Assembly: GCA_019057795.1 (NCBI GenBank)
Contig: JAHLWS010000052.1
Coordinates: forward strand, 32,835-96,834
Length of the DNA: 64,000 nucleotides
Source: Promethearchaeota archaeon
Lineage (GTDB): Archaea > Asgardarchaeota > Lokiarchaeia > Sigyniarchaeales > SOKP01
Reading direction: 5' to 3'
Position numbers and translations under genes: made by a program. Under the pieces are notes generated by a model that made no database searches, had not been told where the DNA came from, and saw only the letters and a program-made list of their open reading frames with translations. This document shows, piece after piece, positions 28,790 through 36,015 of this stretch; within the stretch, counting starts at the first letter, position 1; every line of letters starts with the position of its first letter.

Positions 28790-29569
28790 ATGAGAGTAAA
28801 AGGAGTGATATTTGATTTTGGTTTTACATTGTTTTCCTTTGAGAATCCGTCAATTGAAAAATATTACGATTGCTTTAATCGTGGATTATTGAAAACACTT
28901 GATATTCTAAAACAAGAGAAAATTATAGAAGAAAAAGAAAAAATTATAGATAATTTTATTAAAATCTTCAATAGAAAAAGAAATATCTTTTTTAAATCGT
29001 CATTAAAAACGAAGGAAGAATTTCCAACTACACTATTATTCAAAAGCGTGTTAACTGCGTTAAAAGAAAGAGGATATAGTATTAAAGACGAGAATGTTAA
29101 AGAAGAGTTTATAGAAAATTTAGCTGAAATTTATCATTCTTGTGAAGAGGAAGAATGGAAACCCTATAAAGAAACGAGATATACCTTAGAATCACTATCT
29201 AAATCCTCGTACTTAAAAATAGGTCTTATTTCAAATCATCCAAACCATAAAACTATAAAAAACTTGCTCAAAAATAATGAAATGAAGCATTATTTCGATG
29301 CAATCGTTACTTCTGCAAAATTTGGTAAAAGAAAACCCAATCCGGATATTTTTTTTCATACATTAAAGAAAATGGGATTAAATAAAGACGATGCAAAGGA
29401 TTGTATGATGGTGGGTGATGAAGCTGCCGACGCTGTTGGCGCTTACAGAGCAGGCATGCAACTCATCTTAAAGGAAAGAGAATACGAATTTCCCTTTGAA
29501 AGAGAAATTAATTTGCCAAATTTAATAAAAATAAAATCGATTAAAGAAGTATTAAACTACATAGAATAG
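28790..29569 (+). CDS. HAD-superfamily hydrolase
   Basis: HAD motif I reads IFDFGFTLFSF, motif II LISNHP, motif III the Lys of KRKPNPDIF and motif IV MVGDEAADAVGA. The Asp+2 of motif I is Gly (DFGFT), a substitution seen in many HAD members related to DFGGTL proteins. The cap inserted after motif I is helical, typical of C1 caps. It is a small-molecule phosphatase or phosphoglycolate-phosphatase-like enzyme of unknown substrate. The stop lies only a few bases before the truncated tRNA copy that marks the edge of the integrated segment. Confidence 0.85.
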   Translation: MRVKGVIFDFGFTLFSFENPSIEKYYDCFNRGLLKTLDILKQEKIIEEKEKIIDNFIKIFNRKRNIFFKSSLKTKEEFPTTLLFKSVLTALKERGYSIKDENVKEEFIENLAEIYHSCEEEEWKPYKETRYTLESLSKSSYLKIGLISNHPNHKTIKNLLKNNEMKHYFDAIVTSAKFGKRKPNPDIFFHTLKKMGLNKDDAKDCMMVGDEAADAVGAYRAGMQLILKEREYEFPFEREINLPNLIKIKSIKEVLNYIE

Positions 29570-29573
29570 ATAT

Positions 29574-29639
29574 AAAGTAGCCCAGAGGGGAATTATTCCT
29601 TCTTAAAGAATTTTTGAGAAGATTGAACCCCTGATCACT
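29574..29639 (-). repeat. distal att copy: truncated 3' part of the tRNA-Arg gene
   Basis: This 66-base stretch repeats 34557-34622 with two mismatches, in the same orientation. It contains the tRNA acceptor 3' strand, the whole T-arm with its intron, the variable loop and the edge of the anticodon stem, then diverges. No 5' half is present, so it is a tRNA fragment. Both mismatches (at about 29593 and 29613) fall inside the intron; the exon bases are identical. This is the expected scar of integration into a tRNA gene. Confidence 0.85.
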
Positions 29640-29907
29640 GGGTTTCTGTCTATAAACATAGTTAAGCATCACTTTAAGTTTTTTACCAGCTTGAGCGTAC
29701 CCACCCATCATTTCTTCGAATTGAGTATAACCGCCCAGCACATTGGCAAGCACGGCGTACAGAGATTGATGGGCCAAACCCTAGTTTCGATTTCACCAAG
29801 ATTAATTTTGGGGCAATCTCCAAAAATATATATTGTAATTTTAGATATACAATGCAAATAGTTAAAATTATCGTGAAATTATTAAAAAAAATTTGCATCT
29901 TAATTTT
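29640..29907. other. left edge of the element: non-coding, with a small open fragment
   Basis: Between the truncated tRNA and the RT gene stop. On the minus strand 29640-29777 is open and less AT-rich than its surroundings (GLAHQSLYAVLANVLGG, later YAQAGKKLKVML), with a TAG directly before it, and then it runs into the tRNA repeat. It looks like the stump of a coding region, but I cannot name it. The stretch 29800-29905 is AT-rich with no feature. Confidence 0.35.
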
Positions 29908-32900
29908 TTAACTATCAGTAAAAAAACTACCTCCAAAGCCTTCTTCCCAATCGAAAATGGATCTTAATTCGTAATCGAGATCAATGGAATTTGGGAATAC
30001 TTTGATTCGATTAAATACATCTTCGTTATGAAAAATGTTAATTTTTTTTTTTTTTTTTATTTCAGTATATAATCTTAAGGTAAGATTCATTATAACCTCA
30101 TCAAGGCTATATTTTTTTAAGATTAAATCTAGAAATTCAATTGGTACATATTCAGAAGATTTACTATGAAACGCTATACATATAAGAATATTCTTTAAAA
30201 CTAGGAGATTATCTGCTTGACCAAACCAGATTTTAAATTTATGATAAGAGATCTTGTTTACAAGATTTAATCTTAAAATAAATTCAGATATTGCTATTTT
30301 TTCCTCATAGGGTCGAGTTAGCAGAATAAGATCAATTTTTTCCAACCAATATTCTATATCATTTGGAAGTTTGTCTGGTTTTTTTTCATAATATAATCCT
30401 AAAAGATGAATTAAATAAGAAATATCATTGGGATATATCTTTCTTGAATAAATTTCTTGGTCTTCATCCAAAATCTCCATACTCTGCTCCAAGAGTTTTT
30501 TTAAGATTCCAATATGATCATATTTGTAAAGAATTAATCCAATCAATTTAATCGGAAAAAATAATCTAATAAATTTAATAATTTTATTAATAACTATGTT
30601 GGATTTGCCTTTCAATTTAAAAAAGTTCATCTTTGTAAGTCTATAAATAAGATATTTAATCATACGAACAGAGTAAAGGAATTCTTCATTTTCCAATATT
30701 TCTTTTTTTTGTTTAATAATATCTCCTCTTAAATCTTCATTTTTAGAATCATCTAATTGATCCAATGAATTATGGACATGATCCCATTTCTCTAATTCTG
30801 AATTGAGTTTATTGTACATTTCTTTTGCAAAATCATAACATTTAGATAACCAACTCCAATTGAATTCTAAAAAATATTTAGGAAATTCGTTGCTGGCAAA
30901 ATCTAAGATATTTTTATTAATTTTAAATTTAGTATCTTTACTTTTAATAAGATCTTCAATTTCCTCAATAAATTCAGGATTGTTTAACTTAAAATTAACT
31001 AAAATTAAATATTTTAAAAGGGCATCTTCATTAAAAATGATTCCTTGTAATTCTAAAGCTTTAGAAATCTTTTCAGCCATATTTTTCAAATTACTTTTAT
31101 TAATTATTTTTTCCTTTTTTCTTTGAAGATATAAGATTATACTAAGACCATATTTAATGGGTCGAATAAGATCAAAATACCTTTTTGTATATTCTTTAAA
31201 AATTCTATTATACTCATATTTAAAAGAATTTCTATCAATATCTTTAATTTCAAATTTTTCTTCTTTTAGTTCTAAATTTAATTTATTTAATTGGGTTTTT
31301 AGAAAATCTTTAAATTCTTCCCTCGACTCTTTATCATTGGGAGCTTTTAAAATTATTTTAAGATCATCCATATAACGAGCATAGTTTACAACATAAGGAT
31401 GAGATAATAAATTACTATCTAAATCTGAAATCATAAGGTTAGCAATTAAAGAAGATAATGAAGAACCAATTGGTATACCTTTTTGATCTCCAATTAAATT
31501 AAGTAGGATTGGAATATAGTTTAGGGGAATCCCTAACTTGTCAAATTTATTAATCAAATTCTCTTTTAGTAAATTGCGATCAATTGAATCAAAGTAATTC
31601 TTGATGTCAGCTAAACAAAGTAAATACTGTCGATTATCTCTTTCAATTTCAAAATTAGAAAATTTATTGTAGCCTATTGTAAAAAACTGATAGATGCGGT
31701 CTATTCTTTTAATTTTACAAAATCTGGAACCAAGAACAGACTTATTAAGAGAATCATCCAATTTTTTTCCTATGTACGATAAAATTATAATACTCAAAGT
31801 CGTTACTGGGAAATTTATAAGAGTAAAATTTCGATATTTATTTGGAATTAAACCTTTTTGAATTTTATAATTTAGAAATCTCATATTTTTATAATTTGGT
31901 ATATAATTTTTGAAAAGTTTAGAAGTTAAATCAATATTCCATTCAGTTAGATAAATCCCTATAAAATCAGTTAATCGTTCCTGAAGGAGCCATCTTTTAA
32001 CTTTATTCAGTATTAAAATCAAATCAATTTCATACTTTAAAATATTTGATTTTTCAAGGACTTCGGTTATATATTTATTCCGATTATCTCCAATTAAGGC
32101 TTTAAAGTCGCTATAAATTGCTGAGTAATTGGATTGCATTCCTTTTGGTTTTTTACAGCTTGATTCCAACTTCCTGAGATAAAACATATTATCTTGAAAG
32201 TTTTTATTGAGTTCATCTAAGTTTAAACCTGATTGATATCTAAACGGCTCTATTACAAAAGTATAAAATACTGAGCTTTCAGCTCTTTTTATTAATTTTT
32301 CAACTATGGTATTGAAATTTTTTATTCCAGATGACATACTTGCATTATATCCTAGAATATAATAATCGGCTGGATTAGATTCTAACCAATCTTCAATTTT
32401 CATATCAATATCGTCAAAGTTACCATCGTCATGTTTTGTTATAACTTCGATTTTTATTGCTCTGTTGTATATTTCCTTTTTTAATTCTTCAATTAAATTT
32501 AATCCATCCATTAATGAGAAAAAAGATTTATCTAAACCAAAAATTTTTAATTCAAAAGAGCCTCCACCATATATTTCGGAGTTAATCAAAATTTCATCAA
32601 TTAAACCTAATGAAAATGTAAATGGACCACAACCAAAATCAACTATATTTATTTTACCGCATCCAAGGGGAATACAATTTGTTTCTTGAAAAGCTCTCCG
32701 TGATTTTGCATAATGTAGCGGAAATTTAGTTTTTAAATAGTAAATAGCTTCATCAGGATTTCTGGGACAATGTTCAAATTTCTTTTTTATATTACTTTTA
32801 TTAAATGACCTTGATACATATCTAGAATAAACTTCTTCTAATGGTCTGGAAAATTCCATCTCAACAAATCTTTCATCTATATACAACTTGTATAAAATTT

Positions 32901-33411
32901 TAGCCTCATTGTAAGCATCATCTAAAGCTCTATGCTTTTCAATAAATTTCTCTTTTGGAAACAAAAAATCATATGTTTTTTGCATTGATGGCCATTTATA
33001 CTCATCAGCACGACCTGGAATTTTTAAAATTCTAGCTGAAACCATCATAATACAAGGAAACTCATTTAATATTGAAAAACCCCTGTTTCTTAAAAAACTA
33101 AAATCAAATCTTTTATTAAAAGCAGTTACTTTATAATTATTGAAAATTTCCTGAAGTTCATCAGTTACATCTTCTAGTCTATTAGCATCTTCAAATTCTT
33201 CAGGTTTAAATAAATTTTTACTAAAGGGCGAATTTTCTAATAATTTAAAATTGAATTTTTTTTCATAGATTAATGAATTGAACAATTCACGAATATTTCC
33301 AGAATCTAAATCTAATTCCACAATTCCTATTTCAATTATAAGATCATTTTCTTCATCTAATCCTGTAGTTTCGATATCAATAACTGCAATTTTTTTCAAT
33401 TTGTTAAACAC
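29908..33411 (-). CDS. DEDDh exonuclease / methyltransferase-like / reverse transcriptase fusion (putative defence RT)
   Basis: Domains in order. Residues 5-180: DnaQ-type exonuclease with D12 and E14 in IDIETTGLD, D103 in NKRFDFSF, H160 and D165 in HRALDDA, a complete DEDDh set. Residues about 215-395: class I methyltransferase-like fold with motif I VDFGCGPFTFSLGL (257-270) and FGLDKSF. Residues about 500-700: reverse transcriptase with motif A LADIKNYFDSID (D602), motif B GIPIGSSLSSLIANL and catalytic YMDD (680-683). Residues about 700-1167: helical repeat-like tail. Motif B with PIG instead of PQG and a long helical C-terminus are features of Abi and UG/DRT defence RTs rather than group II intron RTs. 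It follows the HEPN-like gene by 20 bases. A 17-base A run (30042-30058) codes for a Lys stretch near the C-terminus. Defence is inference. Confidence 0.85.
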   Translation of the reverse strand: MFNKLKKIAVIDIETTGLDEENDLIIEIGIVELDLDSGNIRELFNSLIYEKKFNFKLLENSPFSKNLFKPEEFEDANRLEDVTDELQEIFNNYKVTAFNKRFDFSFLRNRGFSILNEFPCIMMVSARILKIPGRADEYKWPSMQKTYDFLFPKEKFIEKHRALDDAYNEAKILYKLYIDERFVEMEFSRPLEEVYSRYVSRSFNKSNIKKKFEHCPRNPDEAIYYLKTKFPLHYAKSRRAFQETNCIPLGCGKINIVDFGCGPFTFSLGLIDEILINSEIYGGGSFELKIFGLDKSFFSLMDGLNLIEELKKEIYNRAIKIEVITKHDDGNFDDIDMKIEDWLESNPADYYILGYNASMSSGIKNFNTIVEKLIKRAESSVFYTFVIEPFRYQSGLNLDELNKNFQDNMFYLRKLESSCKKPKGMQSNYSAIYSDFKALIGDNRNKYITEVLEKSNILKYEIDLILILNKVKRWLLQERLTDFIGIYLTEWNIDLTSKLFKNYIPNYKNMRFLNYKIQKGLIPNKYRNFTLINFPVTTLSIIILSYIGKKLDDSLNKSVLGSRFCKIKRIDRIYQFFTIGYNKFSNFEIERDNRQYLLCLADIKNYFDSIDRNLLKENLINKFDKLGIPLNYIPILLNLIGDQKGIPIGSSLSSLIANLMISDLDSNLLSHPYVVNYARYMDDLKIILKAPNDKESREEFKDFLKTQLNKLNLELKEEKFEIKDIDRNSFKYEYNRIFKEYTKRYFDLIRPIKYGLSIILYLQRKKEKIINKSNLKNMAEKISKALELQGIIFNEDALLKYLILVNFKLNNPEFIEEIEDLIKSKDTKFKINKNILDFASNEFPKYFLEFNWSWLSKCYDFAKEMYNKLNSELEKWDHVHNSLDQLDDSKNEDLRGDIIKQKKEILENEEFLYSVRMIKYLIYRLTKMNFFKLKGKSNIVINKIIKFIRLFFPIKLIGLILYKYDHIGILKKLLEQSMEILDEDQEIYSRKIYPNDISYLIHLLGLYYEKKPDKLPNDIEYWLEKIDLILLTRPYEEKIAISEFILRLNLVNKISYHKFKIWFGQADNLLVLKNILICIAFHSKSSEYVPIEFLDLILKKYSLDEVIMNLTLRLYTEIKKKKKINIFHNEDVFNRIKVFPNSIDLDYELRSIFDWEEGFGGSFFTDS

Positions 33412-33431
33412 CTAGCGTTCTAACCATATTT

Positions 33432-34211
33432 TTATAACTTTTTTAATACCCAATCAAGTTTTTTAATAAAATTATTTATTTTATCCTTGCGTTCCTCTAT
33501 AAAATCTTGGTGGGCTAAATTAAATAACGAATGTGCGTTGCGGTTTCCTGTTTCTTGGAATTCTTTCAACAAATCAATGAATCTTTGGTCAACATCCCCC
33601 ACTATTGTTTTAAATTGCGTATCATTAATCATTTGGTTAAAAGAATCGTTTAATACGCCATATCCTTGATGTCTATTTTTCCCTGGATTGTAATATTTTT
33701 CTATATCTTGAGTCCCGTAAAATGCTTTCAAACAATCATATAACAAATTTTCCAATAATTTTCGAACCATTATGTACATCGACGCAAAATAATAGTTTAT
33801 ATATGTTCCATTGATTTCCGCAATGACTTCCTCGTAAGTAGCATCTTGTAAATTCATTTCTTCAATAATTTTATCGTATTTTAACGATAAGGTATATGAT
33901 TCCTTCAATGATTCGTATCCACTTTCTAAATTTTCATATAATCCCGTTACGACTCCCAATACCAAATGACATTCTTTTCTATATGGATTGGAACTACTTG
34001 CTTCCACTTGTTTATAATATTCTGATTCCTGTCCAAAATGTTTTGAGATTAATACTTTTGATTTTGTCATAAATTTATTAATTTGGGCCATTTCATTGTC
34101 ATCTTTTACTACTGCTGGATATTCAATGAGATCAAAACTCGATTTTAACTTATTACCTTCTTCTAATAATTCTTTTAATTGTTTTTTAAAATCCGTGTCC
34201 TTCATCCCCAT
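33432..34211 (-). CDS. HEPN-like protein, partner of the RT fusion
   Basis: A 259-residue, all-helical protein. The helix MVRKLLENLLYDCL (about 148-161) and the later TGNRNAHSLF (221-230) follow the layout of HEPN/DUF4145-type domains, whose second helix carries an R-N...H ribonuclease motif. Here Arg224, Asn225 and His227 are spaced R-N-A-H, shorter than the canonical R-x(4-6)-H, so RNase activity is uncertain. It is the first gene of the element operon, 20 bases upstream of the RT gene. GGAG precedes both ATG 34211 and ATG 34205, so the start may be two codons in. A toxin or sensor role is inference. Confidence 0.6.
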   Translation of the reverse strand: MGMKDTDFKKQLKELLEEGNKLKSSFDLIEYPAVVKDDNEMAQINKFMTKSKVLISKHFGQESEYYKQVEASSSNPYRKECHLVLGVVTGLYENLESGYESLKESYTLSLKYDKIIEEMNLQDATYEEVIAEINGTYINYYFASMYIMVRKLLENLLYDCLKAFYGTQDIEKYYNPGKNRHQGYGVLNDSFNQMINDTQFKTIVGDVDQRFIDLLKEFQETGNRNAHSLFNLAHQDFIEERKDKINNFIKKLDWVLKKL

Positions 34212-34297
34212 TTCATTTCTCCATTTATCTTTTGCTATGTAATATAAAATTTTTTATCTTAAAACCTTATCTTGTTTAGATCTTTTAATTCTGGGTA

Positions 34298-34547
34298 TTA
34301 TTTAATGCACTCTCGAATGAATTGGAAATCGTTGTTCTTGGTAAAAGCGGTTCTATATGACATCCCGATGATTTGGGTATTTATCCAATCCAACTCGCCT
34401 TGATATACCCATCTCGTTAATCCAAAATTCCTATAATCTGATACTTCTTTATCAAATAATATTAAACATAATCATAGTGTCAATGGAAAATATATCTCTA
34501 CTCCTTTTACCGTGTAGGATGCCATTCCATAAGGGTAGATTACTTTA
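34298..34547 (-). pseudogene. coding remnant beside the tRNA, interrupted by TGA
   Basis: The minus strand reads VIYPYGMASYTVKGVEIYF, then an in-frame TGA, then FDKEVSDYRNFGLTRWVY and IRTAF-like residues to a stop at 34298 (tail FQFIRECIK). The protein-like composition over about 80 codons, with one nonsense codon and no start next to the att repeat, suggests the C-terminal stump of a lost gene. No family is recognised. It could be what is left of an integrase or cargo gene. Confidence 0.4.
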
Positions 34548-34556
34548 ATTAGGAAA

Positions 34557-34622
34557 AAAGTAGCCCAGAGGGGAATAATTCCTTCTTAAAGAATTCTTGA
34601 GAAGATTGAACCCCTGATCACT
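34557..34622 (-). repeat. proximal att copy inside the intact tRNA-Arg gene
   Basis: Matches 29574-29639 at 64 of 66 positions. It covers the tRNA 3' end, acceptor strand, T-arm with intron, variable loop and the first two bases of the anticodon stem. The identity ends at GATCACT, which places the crossover in the 3' half of the tRNA, as is usual for archaeal and bacterial tRNA-targeting integrases. Confidence 0.85.
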
Positions 34623-34663
34623 TGCTTCGCAGGCAAGCGTCTTATCCACTCGACTACTGGGCT
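34561..34663 (-). tRNA. tRNA-Arg (anticodon GCG) with an intron in the T-loop
   Basis: Read on the minus strand: acceptor AGCCCAG/CTGGGCT (7 bp), D-arm GTC...GAC, anticodon arm CTTGC-CTGCGAA-GCAAG giving anticodon GCG, variable loop TGATC, T-stem AGGGG/CCCCT and discriminator A. The T-loop region is 37 bases instead of 7, so about 30 bases (within 34574-34603) must be an intron. It can fold by CTTCT/AGAAG around an inner AAGAATTCTT palindrome, fitting a bulge-helix-bulge-like substrate. The mature tRNA would be 73 bases. A TATA-like box is centred 30 bp upstream. T-arm introns are non-canonical; the usual archaeal site is 37/38. Confidence 0.85.
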
Positions 34664-34688
34664 AAGCTTATCTGCTTTTCCATTAATA

Positions 34689-34696
34689 ATTATAAA
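34689..34696 (-). promoter_or_regulatory. TATA-like box of the tRNA-Arg gene
   Basis: TTTATAAT on the minus strand is centred about 30 bp upstream of the tRNA 5' end, the normal archaeal distance. It is based on position and composition only. Confidence 0.45.
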
Positions 34697-34746
34697 CGTG
34701 AATAATACTTAAAATACTTTATTTCTCTATTATAATTTATTACGAA

Positions 34747-35436
34747 ATGTTTAAAGATAAAAACAAGTTTGAAAATTATTGCGTAATATTCGATATGGAC
34801 GGTGTATTAGCGGATACAGGCCCAATCCACTATGAAAGTTGGGTAAAATTAGCCAAACAGATAGGAGTTAAGTTTTCGAAAAAATTCTTTAACCTAACAT
34901 TTGGTCAGCAATCGGTTACAATTACTCGGGAATTAGTAGGTCCAAAGATCAAGCAAGAAGTTGTTGAAAAATGGGCAGACCTTAAGGAACGGTATTATCG
35001 AGAAATGGTTAAAGATGAGTTAAAACCCTTACCAGGGGCGCTAGTTTTAATAAAAGAACTTCACGCTCGTAATTTTAAATTAGCCGTTGGTTCAAGTGGA
35101 CCACCTGAAAATGTGGATCTATTATTGTCAACATTAAATATAAAAGATTACTTTGATGTAATCATAACTGCAGCAGAAGTGAAAAATGGGAAGCCAGCAC
35201 CCGATGTATTTGTAATAGCCGCTGAAAGATTGAATATTAAAGTAGATAATTGCCTTGTAATTGAAGACGCTCCTGTAGGCATAACCGCAGCACGGAAGGC
35301 AACAATGAAAGTTATCGCTTTAAGAACAACACATTGTAACGTGGAGCTTTTAGATGCAGATATGGTTGTTCAAGATTTAAGTTATATTAATTTGAATGAT
35401 ATTTTGGAATTATTAGACATAAAAAAAGATACTTAA
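34747..35436 (+). CDS. HAD phosphatase, beta-phosphoglucomutase-like
   Basis: Motif I is VIFDMDGVLADT (both Asp present), motif II VGSSGPP, motif III GKPAPDVF and motif IV VIEDAPVGITAA. GPIHYESW and the helical cap after motif I are typical of beta-phosphoglucomutase and related sugar-phosphate phosphatases. The length of 229 residues is normal. It lies just outside the integrated element, beyond the tRNA, and is transcribed alone. Confidence 0.88.
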   Translation: MFKDKNKFENYCVIFDMDGVLADTGPIHYESWVKLAKQIGVKFSKKFFNLTFGQQSVTITRELVGPKIKQEVVEKWADLKERYYREMVKDELKPLPGALVLIKELHARNFKLAVGSSGPPENVDLLLSTLNIKDYFDVIITAAEVKNGKPAPDVFVIAAERLNIKVDNCLVIEDAPVGITAARKATMKVIALRTTHCNVELLDADMVVQDLSYINLNDILELLDIKKDT

Positions 35437-35480
35437 CCAACTTTTATAACATAACCCAAATGAAGTCCACTATTATAAAA

Positions 35481-35972
35481 TTATTTTAAGTGTTTTTTCA
35501 TCCATATGAGATCAAAAGATTTATTAAACTTTTTTGCTATGTCATCAAATCTAGCACATTCAATAAAACCATGTTTCTTATGAAAATTTAAACTTGATTC
35601 ATTCAAGGAAGATAAATGAACATAAATCGTGTTGATTCCATTATTTTTCGCATCTAAAACTAATTTATTAAATAAAAAAGTACCATATCCTTTTCTGGTG
35701 AATTCAGATAATATAAAATAAGTTAAAACTCCTGTATGTTTAAAATTCACATATGGGAGATAATTCTTTAATACACAAAAACCAACTATTTTTTGGTCAA
35801 TTTCTATAACATAAAATGAAATAGCTTGTCTCTTCAAGTTTATAATAAAATCGATACCAATATTTTCTTCCGAATATGCTGCAAAACTCTCTTTAATATA
35901 AGAATTATAAATCAACATGATGTTATGTAAATCAACATCTTTTGTCTGCCTTATATTATAATTTTTTTTCAT
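35481..35972 (-). CDS. GNAT-family N-acetyltransferase
   Basis: The acetyl-CoA-binding loop is seen as FTRKGYGTFLFNKL (the R/Q-x-x-G-x-G/A signature), after the strand GVLTYFILSEF. The end HKKHGFIECARF is the usual GNAT tail. The pattern is close to phosphinothricin-type or generic amino-acid acetyltransferases. The substrate is unknown. The gene converges with the HAD gene. Confidence 0.85.
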   Translation of the reverse strand: MKKNYNIRQTKDVDLHNIMLIYNSYIKESFAAYSEENIGIDFIINLKRQAISFYVIEIDQKIVGFCVLKNYLPYVNFKHTGVLTYFILSEFTRKGYGTFLFNKLVLDAKNNGINTIYVHLSSLNESSLNFHKKHGFIECARFDDIAKKFNKSFDLIWMKKHLK

Positions 35973-36015
35973 AAATTAATCAATGAATAGGATTTTATAA
36001 AAAAATATTTTTTTT

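Larger units (their letters stand above)
29574..34622. mobile_element. tRNA-Arg-integrated element carrying an exonuclease-methyltransferase-RT system
   Basis: A 66-bp direct repeat of the tRNA-Arg 3' part (29574-29639 and 34557-34622, 64/66 identical) encloses 4.9 kb, with the intact tRNA at the right end and its 3' end facing inward. This is the classic footprint of site-specific integration into a tRNA gene. The cargo is a two-gene minus-strand operon (33432-34211 and 29908-33411) plus coding remnants at both edges. No tyrosine or serine recombinase is visible, so the element is either a decayed one or a satellite moved in trans. Composition does not stand out from the AT-rich host. Confidence 0.75.

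Noticed and set aside
29541..29777. A 78-codon minus-strand frame across the truncated tRNA.
   Set aside because: Its last third is translated tRNA and intron sequence and it crosses into the HAD gene, so it is not a real gene as a whole. Only the first part may be a coding stump.
29908..33411. RT as part of a diversity-generating retroelement or group II intron.
   Set aside because: No template/variable repeat pair was found, there is no intron RNA structure or maturase/HNH tail, and motif B has PIG rather than PQG.
29908..33411. Retron with msr/msd RNA.
   Set aside because: The upstream region is the HEPN-like gene with a 20-base gap, leaving no space for an msr-msd there; other flanks show no inverted repeat of the right kind, though a distant RNA cannot be excluded.
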